This document shows positions 1-7,158 of a stretch of DNA of 34,744 nt, one piece after another. Made by a program: the position numbers and the translations under genes. A model generated the notes under the pieces. It saw nothing but the letters and a program-made list of their open reading frames with translations. It did no database searches and was not told where the DNA came from. This DNA is from Burkholderiales bacterium (GTDB lineage: Bacteria > Pseudomonadota > Gammaproteobacteria > Burkholderiales > Burkholderiaceae_C), in assembly GCA_947451035.1 (NCBI GenBank), contig CANFXR010000020.1:1-34744 (forward strand), read 5' to 3'. Within the stretch, counting starts at the first letter, position 1. The number at the start of each line of letters is the position of its first letter.

Positions 1-167
1 GTGGCCGGCAACGCCGCCCACTCGGTGATCGCGTTCATCTTGATGGTTTGCGCCTGCTCTTCGGTCAGCGCGCTGGCGTCGAAGGAGTCCCAGGGGATGT
101 CCTTGTCCATGTTCCAGCGCACGGCTTCGAGCTGCTTGAAGAGTTCGGGATAGAGCATGGTGGACAT
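1..167 (-). CDS. Ferritin-like domain protein, N-terminal part (cut by window edge)
   Basis: Reading from position 167 the frame gives MSTMLYPELFKQLEAVRWNM followed by an acidic helix and an ITEWAALPA segment, and stays open to the window edge (55 codons). This resembles the start of the ferritin-like/rubrerythrin-type diiron proteins common in Burkholderiales, whose iron ligands lie further along and are outside the window. An ATG at 158 is an equally good start. It lies 75 bp downstream of the photolyase on the same strand, so it may share transcription with the light-responsive genes or have its own promoter in the gap. Iron storage or oxidative-stress protection is inferred from the family only. 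Confidence 0.65.
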   Translation of the reverse strand, partial: MSTMLYPELFKQLEAVRWNMDKDIPWDSFDASALTEEQAQTIKMNAITEWAALPA

Positions 168-242
168 GGTGGCAACGCCTTCTGACGAGTTCCAAAGTTT
201 AGTCGGGTTGACATGACCACGCGGCGTGGAGGCCGGCATGGC

Positions 243-1823
243 TCACAGCGTGTCGAGGTCGACGAGCAGCGCGGTGGCCGCCACGCGCCGGCGCTCGCGC
301 TCGGCCGCGTCGAGCCGGGTCACGTTGCGCGCCATCAGTGCCGTGCGCGGGTTGGCCGCGAGTTCGACCTCGTGGCGGTCAAGAAAATTCCAGTACAGCA
401 CCGTGTACGGGCACAGCGGCTTGCCCGTGCCTTGCGCCGCTTTAGCATCGGGCGCGTAAGCGCAGCCGCCGCAGTGGTTGCTCATGCGCTGGATGTAAGC
501 GCCCGAGGCGACATACGGCTTGCTGGTGAAGCGCCCGCCGTCGGCGTACAGCGCCATGCCGGCCACGTTGGGCAGCTCGGCCCACTCCACCGCGTCGACA
601 TAGACCGCGAGGTACCAGGCCGCCACCTGCTTGGGATCGATCTCGGCCAGCAGGGCAAACAGCCCGGTCACCATCAGCCGCTGGATGTGGTGCGCGTAGC
701 CGTACTGCAGCGTTTGCTCGATGGCGTCGCGCGCGCAGGCCATGCGGGTGTCGCCGCTCCAGAACCAGCGCGGCAGCGCGCGATGGTGTCCGAAGTGGTT
801 GGCCTCAGCCATCCCGGGCATGTCCAGCCAGTAGACGCCGCGGATGAACTCGCGCCAGCCCAGGATCTGCCGGATGAAGCCCTCGACGCCGGCGAGCGGC
901 GCTCGCCCGGCGCGATAGGCCTGCTCGGCCGCGGCGATCACCTCGCGCGGGTCGAGCAGATGCAAATTCAAGCTGCTGGCCAGCAGCGAGTGCCAGCCGA
1001 AAGGCGTGCCCGCCCACATGGCGTCCTGGTAATCACCAAAGTTCACCAGCCGGGTCTCGATGAACGCGTCCAGCGCACGCAGCGCCTGCTCGCGCGTGAC
1101 CGGCCACACGAAGTGCTCGAGCGAGCCGGGGTGATCGGCAAACAGCCGGGCCACATCGGCCAGCGCCGAGCGGGTCAGCGCGTCGGGCTCGAAAAACGCC
1201 GCTGGCGGGATCAGCCCGGGCCCGCCCTTCGGGTAACCCTTGCGGTTGTCGGCGTCGTAGTTCCACTGCCCGCCCTCGGGCTGGTCGGTGTCGGTGGCGT
1301 CGAGCAGCACCCGGTGACGCCTGCGCATGTCGCGGTAGAAGTACTCCATGCGCAAGCTGGACTTTTCGGTCTTGCGGTACTTGCCCGCCCAGCGCGCGAA
1401 GTCGGCGCGCGAGCACAGGAAATGCGGATCCGCGATCAACCGCAGCGGCACCCCAGCCTCACCGGCCGCCGCGGTGATGTCTTGCTGCAGTCGCCACTCG
1501 CCGGGCTCCAGCAGGCACAGGCCCTCAGGCCGCAGCCGTTGCAACTGCGCGGCCAGACGGCCGACCAGCGTGGGCTCGTCGCTGTCTTCCAGGCCGATGT
1601 ACTCGACGACCAGGCCGCGCTCGCGCAGCGCATCACGACAGTGGCGCATCGCCGCGATGAACAACGCAATGCGCGCCTTGTGGCTCCACACCCAGCGCGC
1701 CTCGCCGGGCGCTTCGATCATCAACACGCGGTCGTGCGCCGGGTCGAGCCCCGCGAGGGCCGGACTGTCCAATCCGAGCTGGTCGCCCAGCACCAGCACG
1801 AGCTGGCGGATCGCCTGGCTCAT
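243..1823 (-). CDS. Iron-sulfur cryptochrome/photolyase (FeS-BCP, PhrB-like)
   Basis: About 526 residues, starting at an ATG that overlaps the stop of the upstream gene (ATGA). The N-terminal Rossmann-like domain begins with LVLVLGDQL, typical of the deoxyribodipyrimidine photolyase-related family; the C-terminal half is the FAD-binding helical domain. Four cysteines fit the [4Fe-4S] ligands of this class: C363 in a helix, C451 and C454 as CGGC, and C471 before PYTVLYWNFL. The spacing of the first two (88 residues) equals that I recall for Agrobacterium PhrB. Family members repair (6-4) photoproducts in visible light using FAD and often a ribolumazine antenna. Repair of (6-4) lesions rather than pure signalling is inferred. 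Position downstream of a B12-type photoreceptor regulator suggests light induction. Confidence 0.88.
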   Translation of the reverse strand: MSQAIRQLVLVLGDQLGLDSPALAGLDPAHDRVLMIEAPGEARWVWSHKARIALFIAAMRHCRDALRERGLVVEYIGLEDSDEPTLVGRLAAQLQRLRPEGLCLLEPGEWRLQQDITAAAGEAGVPLRLIADPHFLCSRADFARWAGKYRKTEKSSLRMEYFYRDMRRRHRVLLDATDTDQPEGGQWNYDADNRKGYPKGGPGLIPPAAFFEPDALTRSALADVARLFADHPGSLEHFVWPVTREQALRALDAFIETRLVNFGDYQDAMWAGTPFGWHSLLASSLNLHLLDPREVIAAAEQAYRAGRAPLAGVEGFIRQILGWREFIRGVYWLDMPGMAEANHFGHHRALPRWFWSGDTRMACARDAIEQTLQYGYAHHIQRLMVTGLFALLAEIDPKQVAAWYLAVYVDAVEWAELPNVAGMALYADGGRFTSKPYVASGAYIQRMSNHCGGCAYAPDAKAAQGTGKPLCPYTVLYWNFLDRHEVELAANPRTALMARNVTRLDAAERERRRVAATALLVDLDTL

Positions 1824-1996
1824 GGACGGGGCCGGGTTCGCTGCGCTTCGCCCCGGCAACGCTCGCTGCAGAACTTCACGTCAGCCCAGTTCTTCGCCCA
1901 CACGCGTCGCCAGGTCATCGGCCGCGCGCACTGCACGCAGGGCTTTTGCGGCAGCGCGGCCTTGTTGCCCCGGAACCCCGGGGTGGCGCGCGTCAT
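1820..1996 (-). CDS. DUF2256 zinc-ribbon-like small protein
   Basis: A 58-residue protein. It carries CVQC (C20, C23), a basic aromatic core TWRRVWAKNW, and CSERC (C43, C47), the pattern of the DUF2256 family. The four cysteines could bind zinc. Its start overlaps the regulator stop and its stop overlaps the photolyase start, both as ATGA, so the three genes are very likely translationally coupled. The family has no established biochemical function that I know of; it is often found next to photolyase/cryptochrome genes, suggesting a helper role such as cofactor handling, which is inference. Confidence 0.88.
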   Translation of the reverse strand: MTRATPGFRGNKAALPQKPCVQCARPMTWRRVWAKNWADVKFCSERCRGEAQRTRPRP

Positions 1997-2931
1997 GCGC
2001 TGCCGTGCCGCCAGCGCTCGAGCTCGGTGCGGATGTCGCTCAACAAGCCCAACGCGAGCACGCCTTCGACGCTGCGTCGATGCAGCACCGGCGCAGCGCC
2101 TCCCACCCACAGCTCGACCTCGGGCGAGAGCTTGCTGCGCAGCTCCTGGAGACCGTCGACCACCTGATTGGGGTTCATGCAGCCGGTGAAGCCCAGCGCC
2201 ACGATGTCGCACCGGTAGGCGCTGGCCGCCAGCGAGATGTCCCACACGGGCGTTTGCGCGCCGAGCGACACGCAACGCGCGCCCTCGAGCGCGAACAGGC
2301 ATTCAGCGAGCAGCAGGCCCAGACCATGCGGCTCGCCGGGAAAGGTCGTCAGCAAGACTCGCGGGCGGTCACAGCCAGCCGCTTCGGGAATGGTGTTCAA
2401 CGCCAGCCGCAAGATCGCTTGCAGGCATTCGATGTAGGCGTGCTCTTCAAAGATTTCCAGCTGGCCGCGCATCCACGCATCACCCACCATGGTGTTGAGC
2501 GGCAGCACCACCTCCATGATGAAACGCGACACGCCCAGCCTCACCTGCGTGAGCATCAGCTGGCGACGCAGCGCGTCGAGATCGTGCGACCTCACCAACG
2601 CCAGATAGGGTTTGAGGTCGGGTGGGGCGAGGCCCTTGGCCACCGACTGCGGCGAATCGAGGGTGCTCGCGCTGAGGTGCTGCAACTCGTCCATCGGCAT
2701 CGGCACCAGCCGCCCGGGGCGATGCCCGTGGTCCATCAGGCGCTTGACGATGCGCAGTTTCTCGACCTGTTCGAGCGGGTAGGCCCGCTCACCGGCCCCG
2801 TCGCGCTCGGGCTGCGGGAAGCCGTAGCGGCGCTCCCAGATGCGCAAGGCGTCTTTCGTCAGGCCCGTGTCGCGCTCGACGGCGGCGATGGACAGGGTCA
2901 GTGTTCTCAGCTCACGAGCCGGCTTGTTCAT
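1993..2931 (-). CDS. MerR-family regulator with cobalamin-binding light-sensor domain (CarH/LitR type)
   Basis: About 312 residues from ATG 2931 (a GTG at 2934 is one codon earlier). The N-terminal MerR helix-turn-helix spans roughly residues 12-80 (VERDTGLTKDALRIWERRYG). A helical B12-cap region follows, with the W-x9-EH motif (W154, E164, H165), then a Rossmann-type cobalamin domain with E-x-H-x-x-G (E201, H203, G206). In CarH these elements cradle adenosylcobalamin, and light breaks its Co-C bond, dissolving the DNA-bound tetramer and relieving repression. All key positions are visible, so it is probably a functional photoreceptor repressor. It heads the DUF2256-photolyase operon and is divergent from the lipid/redox block, so it probably controls both and itself. 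Numbering counts the GTG as residue 1. Confidence 0.9.
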   Translation of the reverse strand: MNKPARELRTLTLSIAAVERDTGLTKDALRIWERRYGFPQPERDGAGERAYPLEQVEKLRIVKRLMDHGHRPGRLVPMPMDELQHLSASTLDSPQSVAKGLAPPDLKPYLALVRSHDLDALRRQLMLTQVRLGVSRFIMEVVLPLNTMVGDAWMRGQLEIFEEHAYIECLQAILRLALNTIPEAAGCDRPRVLLTTFPGEPHGLGLLLAECLFALEGARCVSLGAQTPVWDISLAASAYRCDIVALGFTGCMNPNQVVDGLQELRSKLSPEVELWVGGAAPVLHRRSVEGVLALGLLSDIRTELERWRHGSA

Positions 2932-3062
2932 CACGGGACCTGGTCTGGACGTTGGTTGGGCACAGAAAACCCGAGGTTTTTTCGGGCCTCAAGTGTTTGG
3001 ACGCCTGATTCTGTATCAATATCGGAGGTTTGAAGATGATTTGAGTACGACAAGGGCTCGAC
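2932..3062. promoter_or_regulatory. Divergent control region between the regulator and glutathione peroxidase
   Basis: This 131-bp gap must carry the promoters of both transcription units. Two inverted repeats are visible: CCCGA (2970-2974) with TCGGG (2982-2986), and TGAT (3006-3009) with ATCA (3015-3018), the latter with additional symmetric C and G inside (TGATTCTGTATCA). A TTGGAC hexamer at 2997-3002 could be a -35 towards the peroxidase, but no good -10 follows at standard spacing. Towards the regulator, TTGAGG and TTTTCT lie 17 bp apart. The operator assignment is inference. Confidence 0.45.
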
Positions 3063-3647
3063 ATGAAGATCCAATGGCTGTTTTTGCGCATCGCTCGCCG
3101 CAGCGCCCTGTGGCTGGCGCTGCTCGTGGGCGCAGCGGGCGCACAGGCCGCCGGCTGCCCCGCGCTGCTCGACCGCGAGATGCCCCGGCTGCAAGACGAA
3201 AAGCCGCAGTCGCTGTGCCAGTACGCCGGCAAGGTGGTCGTGGTGGTCAACACCGCAAGCTTTTGCGGCTTTACCCCGCAGTACAAGGGGCTTGAGTCGC
3301 TCTACGCGCGCTACCGCGATCGCGGCCTGGTCGTGCTCGGATTTCCGTCGAACGACTTCGGCTCGCAAGAGCCGGGCAGCAATCGCGAGATCGCGACCTT
3401 TTGCGAGGGCACCTTCGGCGTCAAGTTCCCTATGTTCACCAAGACGCGGGTCGCGGCGCGCGGCGGCCCGGGCGTCAACCCGCTGTTCGTCGATCTCGAG
3501 CGCATCACCGGTTCATCGCCGGGCTGGAACTTCCACAAGTACGTGATCGCCCGCAACGGCGCCACGGTGGAAAGCTTCAGCAGCTTCACCGGTCCCGATT
3601 CGTCGTCGTTCGTGAAGACGATCGAAAAACTGCTGGCCGCGCCGTGA
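3063..3647 (+). CDS. Exported glutathione peroxidase family protein
   Basis: A 194-residue thiol peroxidase. The first 30 residues look like a signal peptide (basic start, hydrophobic stretch to about residue 25, AQA end), so it should act in the periplasm. The thioredoxin-fold body carries the peroxidatic motif NTASFCGFTPQY with C68 (cysteine, not selenocysteine), the second motif FPSNDFGSQEPG with Q102, and WNF (W155, N156) of the catalytic tetrad. C114 lies where thioredoxin-dependent family members have the resolving cysteine, so reduction by a thioredoxin-like partner is more likely than by glutathione. It is first in the divergent block, with AAGGG six bases before the ATG. It would detoxify lipid or other hydroperoxides. 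Confidence 0.88.
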   Translation: MKIQWLFLRIARRSALWLALLVGAAGAQAAGCPALLDREMPRLQDEKPQSLCQYAGKVVVVVNTASFCGFTPQYKGLESLYARYRDRGLVVLGFPSNDFGSQEPGSNREIATFCEGTFGVKFPMFTKTRVAARGGPGVNPLFVDLERITGSSPGWNFHKYVIARNGATVESFSSFTGPDSSSFVKTIEKLLAAP

Positions 3648-3706
3648 TGCCGACATTCGCAGCCATCCCGTCCAACGCGCTGCGGCGCAAGGCGGCGCTC
3701 GCATGA
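3647..3706 (+). other. Possible 19-codon linking open reading frame
   Basis: Between the peroxidase and the next gene there are 55 bp. An ATG overlaps the peroxidase stop (TGATG, 3645-3649), and the frame runs 19 codons (MPTFAAIPSNALRRKAALA) to a TGA overlapping the next start (ATGA, 3703-3706). Such a mini-frame could relay translating ribosomes between neighbours. No strong ribosome-binding site is seen and the frame may be chance in GC-rich DNA. Confidence 0.2.
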
Positions 3707-5067
3707 GCCATTCAGCGCGTCGGGTGGCGGTCATCGGCTCGGGCATCGCGGGCCTGTCGGTGGCGCATGCGCTTGCGCCCGAAGCGCGGGTCACGCTGTT
3801 CGAGGCGGGCGACTACTTCGGCGGCCACACGCACACCGTCGACGTGACGCTCGAGGGCCGCACGCACGGCGTGGACACCGGTTTTCTGGTGTTCAACGAG
3901 CGCACCTACCCGAAGCTGATCCGGCTGTTTGGCGAGTTGCAGGTGCCCACGGCGCTGTCGGACATGTCGTTTTCGGTGCAGGTGCCCGACATCGGCCTCG
4001 AGTGGAGCGGCAGCAGCCTCAACAGCCTGTTCGCGCAGCGCCGCAACCTGGTGCGCCCGGCCTTCTGGCAGATGCTCGCCGACGTGGTGCGCTTCAACCG
4101 GCTGGCCACGGCGCTGGCCGAGGCCGGCGTGGGCCTGGCCGTGCAGGCCGATGCCGCCGGCGCGCAGTCGATCGGCGACTTCCTCGAATCGAACCGCTTC
4201 AGCGCGGCCTTTCGCGACTGGTATTTCCTGCCCATGATCGGCTGCATCTGGTCGTGCCCGACCGATCAGATGCTGCGCTTTCCGATCGCCACCATGATCC
4301 GGTTCTGCCACAACCACGGCCTGATCCAGATCACCCACCGGCCGCGCTGGTTCACCGTGCGCGGCGGGGCCCGCGGCTACGTCGAGCGCATGCTGCAACG
4401 CATCCCCGACGCGCGGCTGAACACGCCGGTGCGCAGCGTGCGCCGGCTGCGCGAATCGGGCCAGGTGCACATCGGCACCGATGACGGCACCCAGATCTTT
4501 GACGACGTGGTGCTGGCCTGCCACAGCGACCAGGCGCTGGCGCTGCTCGGCGATGCGTCGCCCGCCGAGCGCGAGGTGCTGGGCGCCATCCGCTACCACC
4601 GCAACCGCGCGGTGCTGCACACCGACACCGCCGTGCTGCCGCGCAATCCGGTGGCCTGGGCGGCCTGGAACTACGAGCGCTCGCGCGGCGACTCGCGCGA
4701 ACAGACCGCGGTGTGCCTGCACTACCTGATCAACCGGCTGCAGCCGCTGCCGTTTCAAACGCCGGTGGTGGTGTCGCTCAACCCGACGACCGAGCCGCGG
4801 CCCGACACCATCCACGGCGAGTACGACTACGCGCACCCGGTGTTCGATGCGGCCGCGATCGCCGCGCAGCAGCACGTGCCGTCGCTGCAAGGCCAGGCGA
4901 ACACCTGGTTTTGCGGCGCCTGGACGCGCTACGGCTTCCACGAGGACGGGCTGTCCTCGGGCCTGGCCGTGGCCGAGGGATGGCGCGAGCGCTGGGCGCA
5001 GGGCGGCGTGCCGGGCCCGGCGGGCACTCAGCCGGCTGCCACGGCACAAACGCGGGTGAGCGCATGA
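3703..5067 (+). CDS. FAD-dependent amine-oxidase-like oxidoreductase (COG2907 type)
   Basis: A 454-residue flavoprotein. The N-terminus has the dinucleotide motif VAVIGSGIAGLSVAHAL (glycines 12, 14, 17), an acidic E34 for the FAD ribose and the following GGHTHTV segment of the amine-oxidase/phytoene-desaturase superfamily. Near the C-terminus CGAWTRYGFHEDGLSSG is the second FAD-contacting motif. No signal peptide is visible, so it is cytoplasmic. It is followed by DUF1365 and the Cfa-type methyltransferase, an order seen in many proteobacterial stress loci, so its substrate is probably an acyl chain or lipid; desaturation or oxidation is inferred. The start overlaps the preceding mini-frame, the stop overlaps DUF1365 (ATGA). 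The last 25 residues are low-complexity and probably dispensable. Confidence 0.85.
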   Translation: MSHSARRVAVIGSGIAGLSVAHALAPEARVTLFEAGDYFGGHTHTVDVTLEGRTHGVDTGFLVFNERTYPKLIRLFGELQVPTALSDMSFSVQVPDIGLEWSGSSLNSLFAQRRNLVRPAFWQMLADVVRFNRLATALAEAGVGLAVQADAAGAQSIGDFLESNRFSAAFRDWYFLPMIGCIWSCPTDQMLRFPIATMIRFCHNHGLIQITHRPRWFTVRGGARGYVERMLQRIPDARLNTPVRSVRRLRESGQVHIGTDDGTQIFDDVVLACHSDQALALLGDASPAEREVLGAIRYHRNRAVLHTDTAVLPRNPVAWAAWNYERSRGDSREQTAVCLHYLINRLQPLPFQTPVVVSLNPTTEPRPDTIHGEYDYAHPVFDAAAIAAQQHVPSLQGQANTWFCGAWTRYGFHEDGLSSGLAVAEGWRERWAQGGVPGPAGTQPAATAQTRVSA

Positions 5068-5906
5068 CCGCCTGGTGGTCGTCCCCCACGGAGGGTCATG
5101 CGCCGCTGATCGGCTTTGGCGAGGTGCGCCACACCCGGCTGCGCCCGGCGCGCAATCACTTCGTGTACCCGACGTACTTCCTGATGCTGCCCATGCGTGC
5201 GCTGCGCGCGGCACCCCACGCAGCACTGGCGCGCAACCGCTTCGCGCTGATCAGCTTTGCCGACCGCGACCACGGCGATGGCCGCGCCGACAGTCTGGCC
5301 TGGCTCGATGAGCTGCTGCTGCGCGAAGGCATCGATGACACCGCCGGCGAGGTCTGGCTGCACTGCTACCCGCGGGTGCTGGGCCACACCTTCAAGCCGG
5401 TCAGCTTCTGGTACTGCCACCGCAGCGACGGCACGCTGAGCGCGGTGCTGGTGGAGGTCAACAACACCTTCGGCGAACGTCACTGCTACTTGCTGCGCGG
5501 GCCGCAGCTGGCCTATGGCGGCGTGCAGCGAGCGAGCAAGGTGTTTCACGTGTCGCCGTTTTGCGAGGCCTCGGGCGAGTACCTTTTTCGCTTCATGCAC
5601 AGCGAGGCTGCCCCCGCCGACGCGAAGCACGAGGGCAGCGTGGGCCGCACCGTGGCGCGCATCGACCATGCCGATGCGCTCGGCGCGCTGCTGCAAACCA
5701 GCGTGAGCGGCAGCCTCGTGCCGCTGTCGGCGCGCACGCTGCGGCAAGCCTTTTTCGGCATGCCGCTGATGACGCTGGGCGTGCTCGCACGCATCCACTG
5801 GCAGGCCTTGCGGCTGGTCGTCAAGCGCGTGCCTTTCTTTCGCAAGCCGCAGCCACCCGCGGAGTTCGTGACGCGCGGGCAACCCGCGGGCACCTCCGGT
5901 TATTGA
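5064..5906 (+). CDS. DUF1365 family protein
   Basis: About 280 residues, starting at the ATG that overlaps the preceding stop. Family hallmarks are visible: an early GEVRHTRLRPARNHFVYP segment, the central FKPVSFWYCHRSDGTL, the VEVNNTFGERHCYLL motif and KVFHVSPF. No enzyme activity is established for DUF1365 that I know of. It is consistently found between an amine-oxidase-like flavoprotein and a cyclopropane-fatty-acid synthase, as here, which ties it to fatty-acid or phospholipid modification. No signal peptide is evident. Confidence 0.88.
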   Translation: MTAWWSSPTEGHAPLIGFGEVRHTRLRPARNHFVYPTYFLMLPMRALRAAPHAALARNRFALISFADRDHGDGRADSLAWLDELLLREGIDDTAGEVWLHCYPRVLGHTFKPVSFWYCHRSDGTLSAVLVEVNNTFGERHCYLLRGPQLAYGGVQRASKVFHVSPFCEASGEYLFRFMHSEAAPADAKHEGSVGRTVARIDHADALGALLQTSVSGSLVPLSARTLRQAFFGMPLMTLGVLARIHWQALRLVVKRVPFFRKPQPPAEFVTRGQPAGTSGY

Positions 5907-5928
5907 CCCCCTAACCAAATTGATCGAG

Positions 5929-7158
5929 ATGAGCTCTTCTGCACTGACCTCACACACGCTGCCAACGTCGGCGCCGGCGGCCGCTCGCGCGGTGTTTCGC
6001 ATCATGAAGAACCTGCAGCACGGGGCACTCGACGTGCAACTGCCCGATGGCAGCGTGATGCACTTTGGCAATGCGAGCGACGGCGCGCCGCGCGCGGCGA
6101 TGCGGCTGCTCAACTGGAATGTGTGCGGCGCGACACTGCGCTCGGGCGACATCGGCTTCGCCGAAGCGTTCATTGCGGGCGACTGGAGCTCGCCCGATCC
6201 GACCGCGCTGATCAAGCTGATGCTGGCCAACGCCAGCGCCGTCGAATCGCTGGTCTACGGCACCTGGTGGGGCGCGCTGCTGTACCGCGTGAAGCACTGG
6301 CTCAACCGCAACTCGCGCGCCGGCAGCAAGAAGAACATCCACGCCCACTACGACCTGGGCAACGAGTTCTACCGGTTGTGGCTAGACCCGACGATGAACT
6401 ACTCGAGCGCGTGGTTCGAGGGCGAGCGCAGCCGCCCGATGGCCGATGCGCAGTGGGCCAAGGTGCGCCGCGCGCTGGTCGAGTGCGAGGTCAAGGCGGG
6501 TGATCGGGTGCTCGAGATCGGCTGCGGCTGGGGCGCGCTGGCCGAGTGCACGGCGCGCGAATTCAGCGCCACCGTCACCGGCGTCACGCTGTCGACCGAG
6601 CAGTTGGCCTGGGCCCGCGAGCGCCTGGCTGCGGCGGGGCTGCCGGGCGAGCTGCGGCTGCAGGACTACCGCGACCTGAAGGTCGGCCCGGGCGAGGGCC
6701 CGTTCGATGCCGTCGCCTCGATCGAGATGTTCGAAGCGGTCGGCCGCGAGTACTGGCCGAGCTTCTTTCAGACGCTGAAGGCGCAACTCAAGGCCGGTGG
6801 CAAGGCCTGCGTGCAAAGCATCGTGATCCGTGACGACATGTTCGAGCGCTACGTCAACTCGACCGACTTCATCCAGCAGTACATCTTCCCCGGCGGGCTG
6901 CTGCCCAGTCCGAGCGAGTTTCGCAAGGCGGCGCAAGCGGCCGGATTGCGCGTGGTCAACGAACTGGCCTTCGGGCTGGATTACGCCGAGACGCTGAGCC
7001 GCTGGCGCGAACGCTTCCTGAGCCAGGACGGCCCGGTGCGCCAGCTGGGTTTCGACACCCGCTTCATGCGCATCTGGGAGTTCTATCTGGCCTATTGCGA
7101 AGCCGCCTTCGCGATGGGCAACACTGACGTCATGCAGTTCACCTTGCAACATGACTGA
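5929..7158 (+). CDS. cfa: Cyclopropane-fatty-acid-phospholipid synthase family methyltransferase
   Basis: About 409 residues from ATG 5929; a TTG nine bases upstream is an alternative, and neither has a strong ribosome-binding site. The family pattern is clear: HAHYDLGNEFYRLWLDP (about residues 138-154), SAM-binding motif I LEIGCGWG (about 195-202), IEMFEAVG and the late YIFPGGLLPS motif. Members transfer a methylene or methyl group from S-adenosylmethionine to a double bond of a phospholipid acyl chain at the inner face of the membrane. Products can be cyclopropane, 10-methyl or, in Rhodobacter, furan-fatty-acid precursors. The flavoprotein neighbours make a methylated or further oxidised product possible; this is inference. 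Its stop overlaps the next start by eight bases. Confidence 0.9.
   Translation: MSSSALTSHTLPTSAPAAARAVFRIMKNLQHGALDVQLPDGSVMHFGNASDGAPRAAMRLLNWNVCGATLRSGDIGFAEAFIAGDWSSPDPTALIKLMLANASAVESLVYGTWWGALLYRVKHWLNRNSRAGSKKNIHAHYDLGNEFYRLWLDPTMNYSSAWFEGERSRPMADAQWAKVRRALVECEVKAGDRVLEIGCGWGALAECTAREFSATVTGVTLSTEQLAWARERLAAAGLPGELRLQDYRDLKVGPGEGPFDAVASIEMFEAVGREYWPSFFQTLKAQLKAGGKACVQSIVIRDDMFERYVNSTDFIQQYIFPGGLLPSPSEFRKAAQAAGLRVVNELAFGLDYAETLSRWRERFLSQDGPVRQLGFDTRFMRIWEFYLAYCEAAFAMGNTDVMQFTLQHD

Noticed and set aside
208-213. Perfect TTGACA hexamer
   Set aside because: No AT-rich -10 follows at 16-18 bp, and it would transcribe antisense to the photolyase.
1824-1859. Twelve-codon longer N-terminus for the photolyase
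   Set aside because: The family protein starts at the conserved MSQAIRQLVLVLGDQL region, and ATG 1823 overlaps the DUF2256 stop as ATGA.
213-2189. A 658-codon plus-strand frame opposite the photolyase
   Set aside because: Arg/His/Gln-rich translation without domains; the opposite strand carries three clear genes with exact overlaps.
3712-5226. A 504-codon frame antisense to the flavoprotein and DUF1365
   Set aside because: Histidine/arginine-rich shadow; the sense genes have full family motifs.
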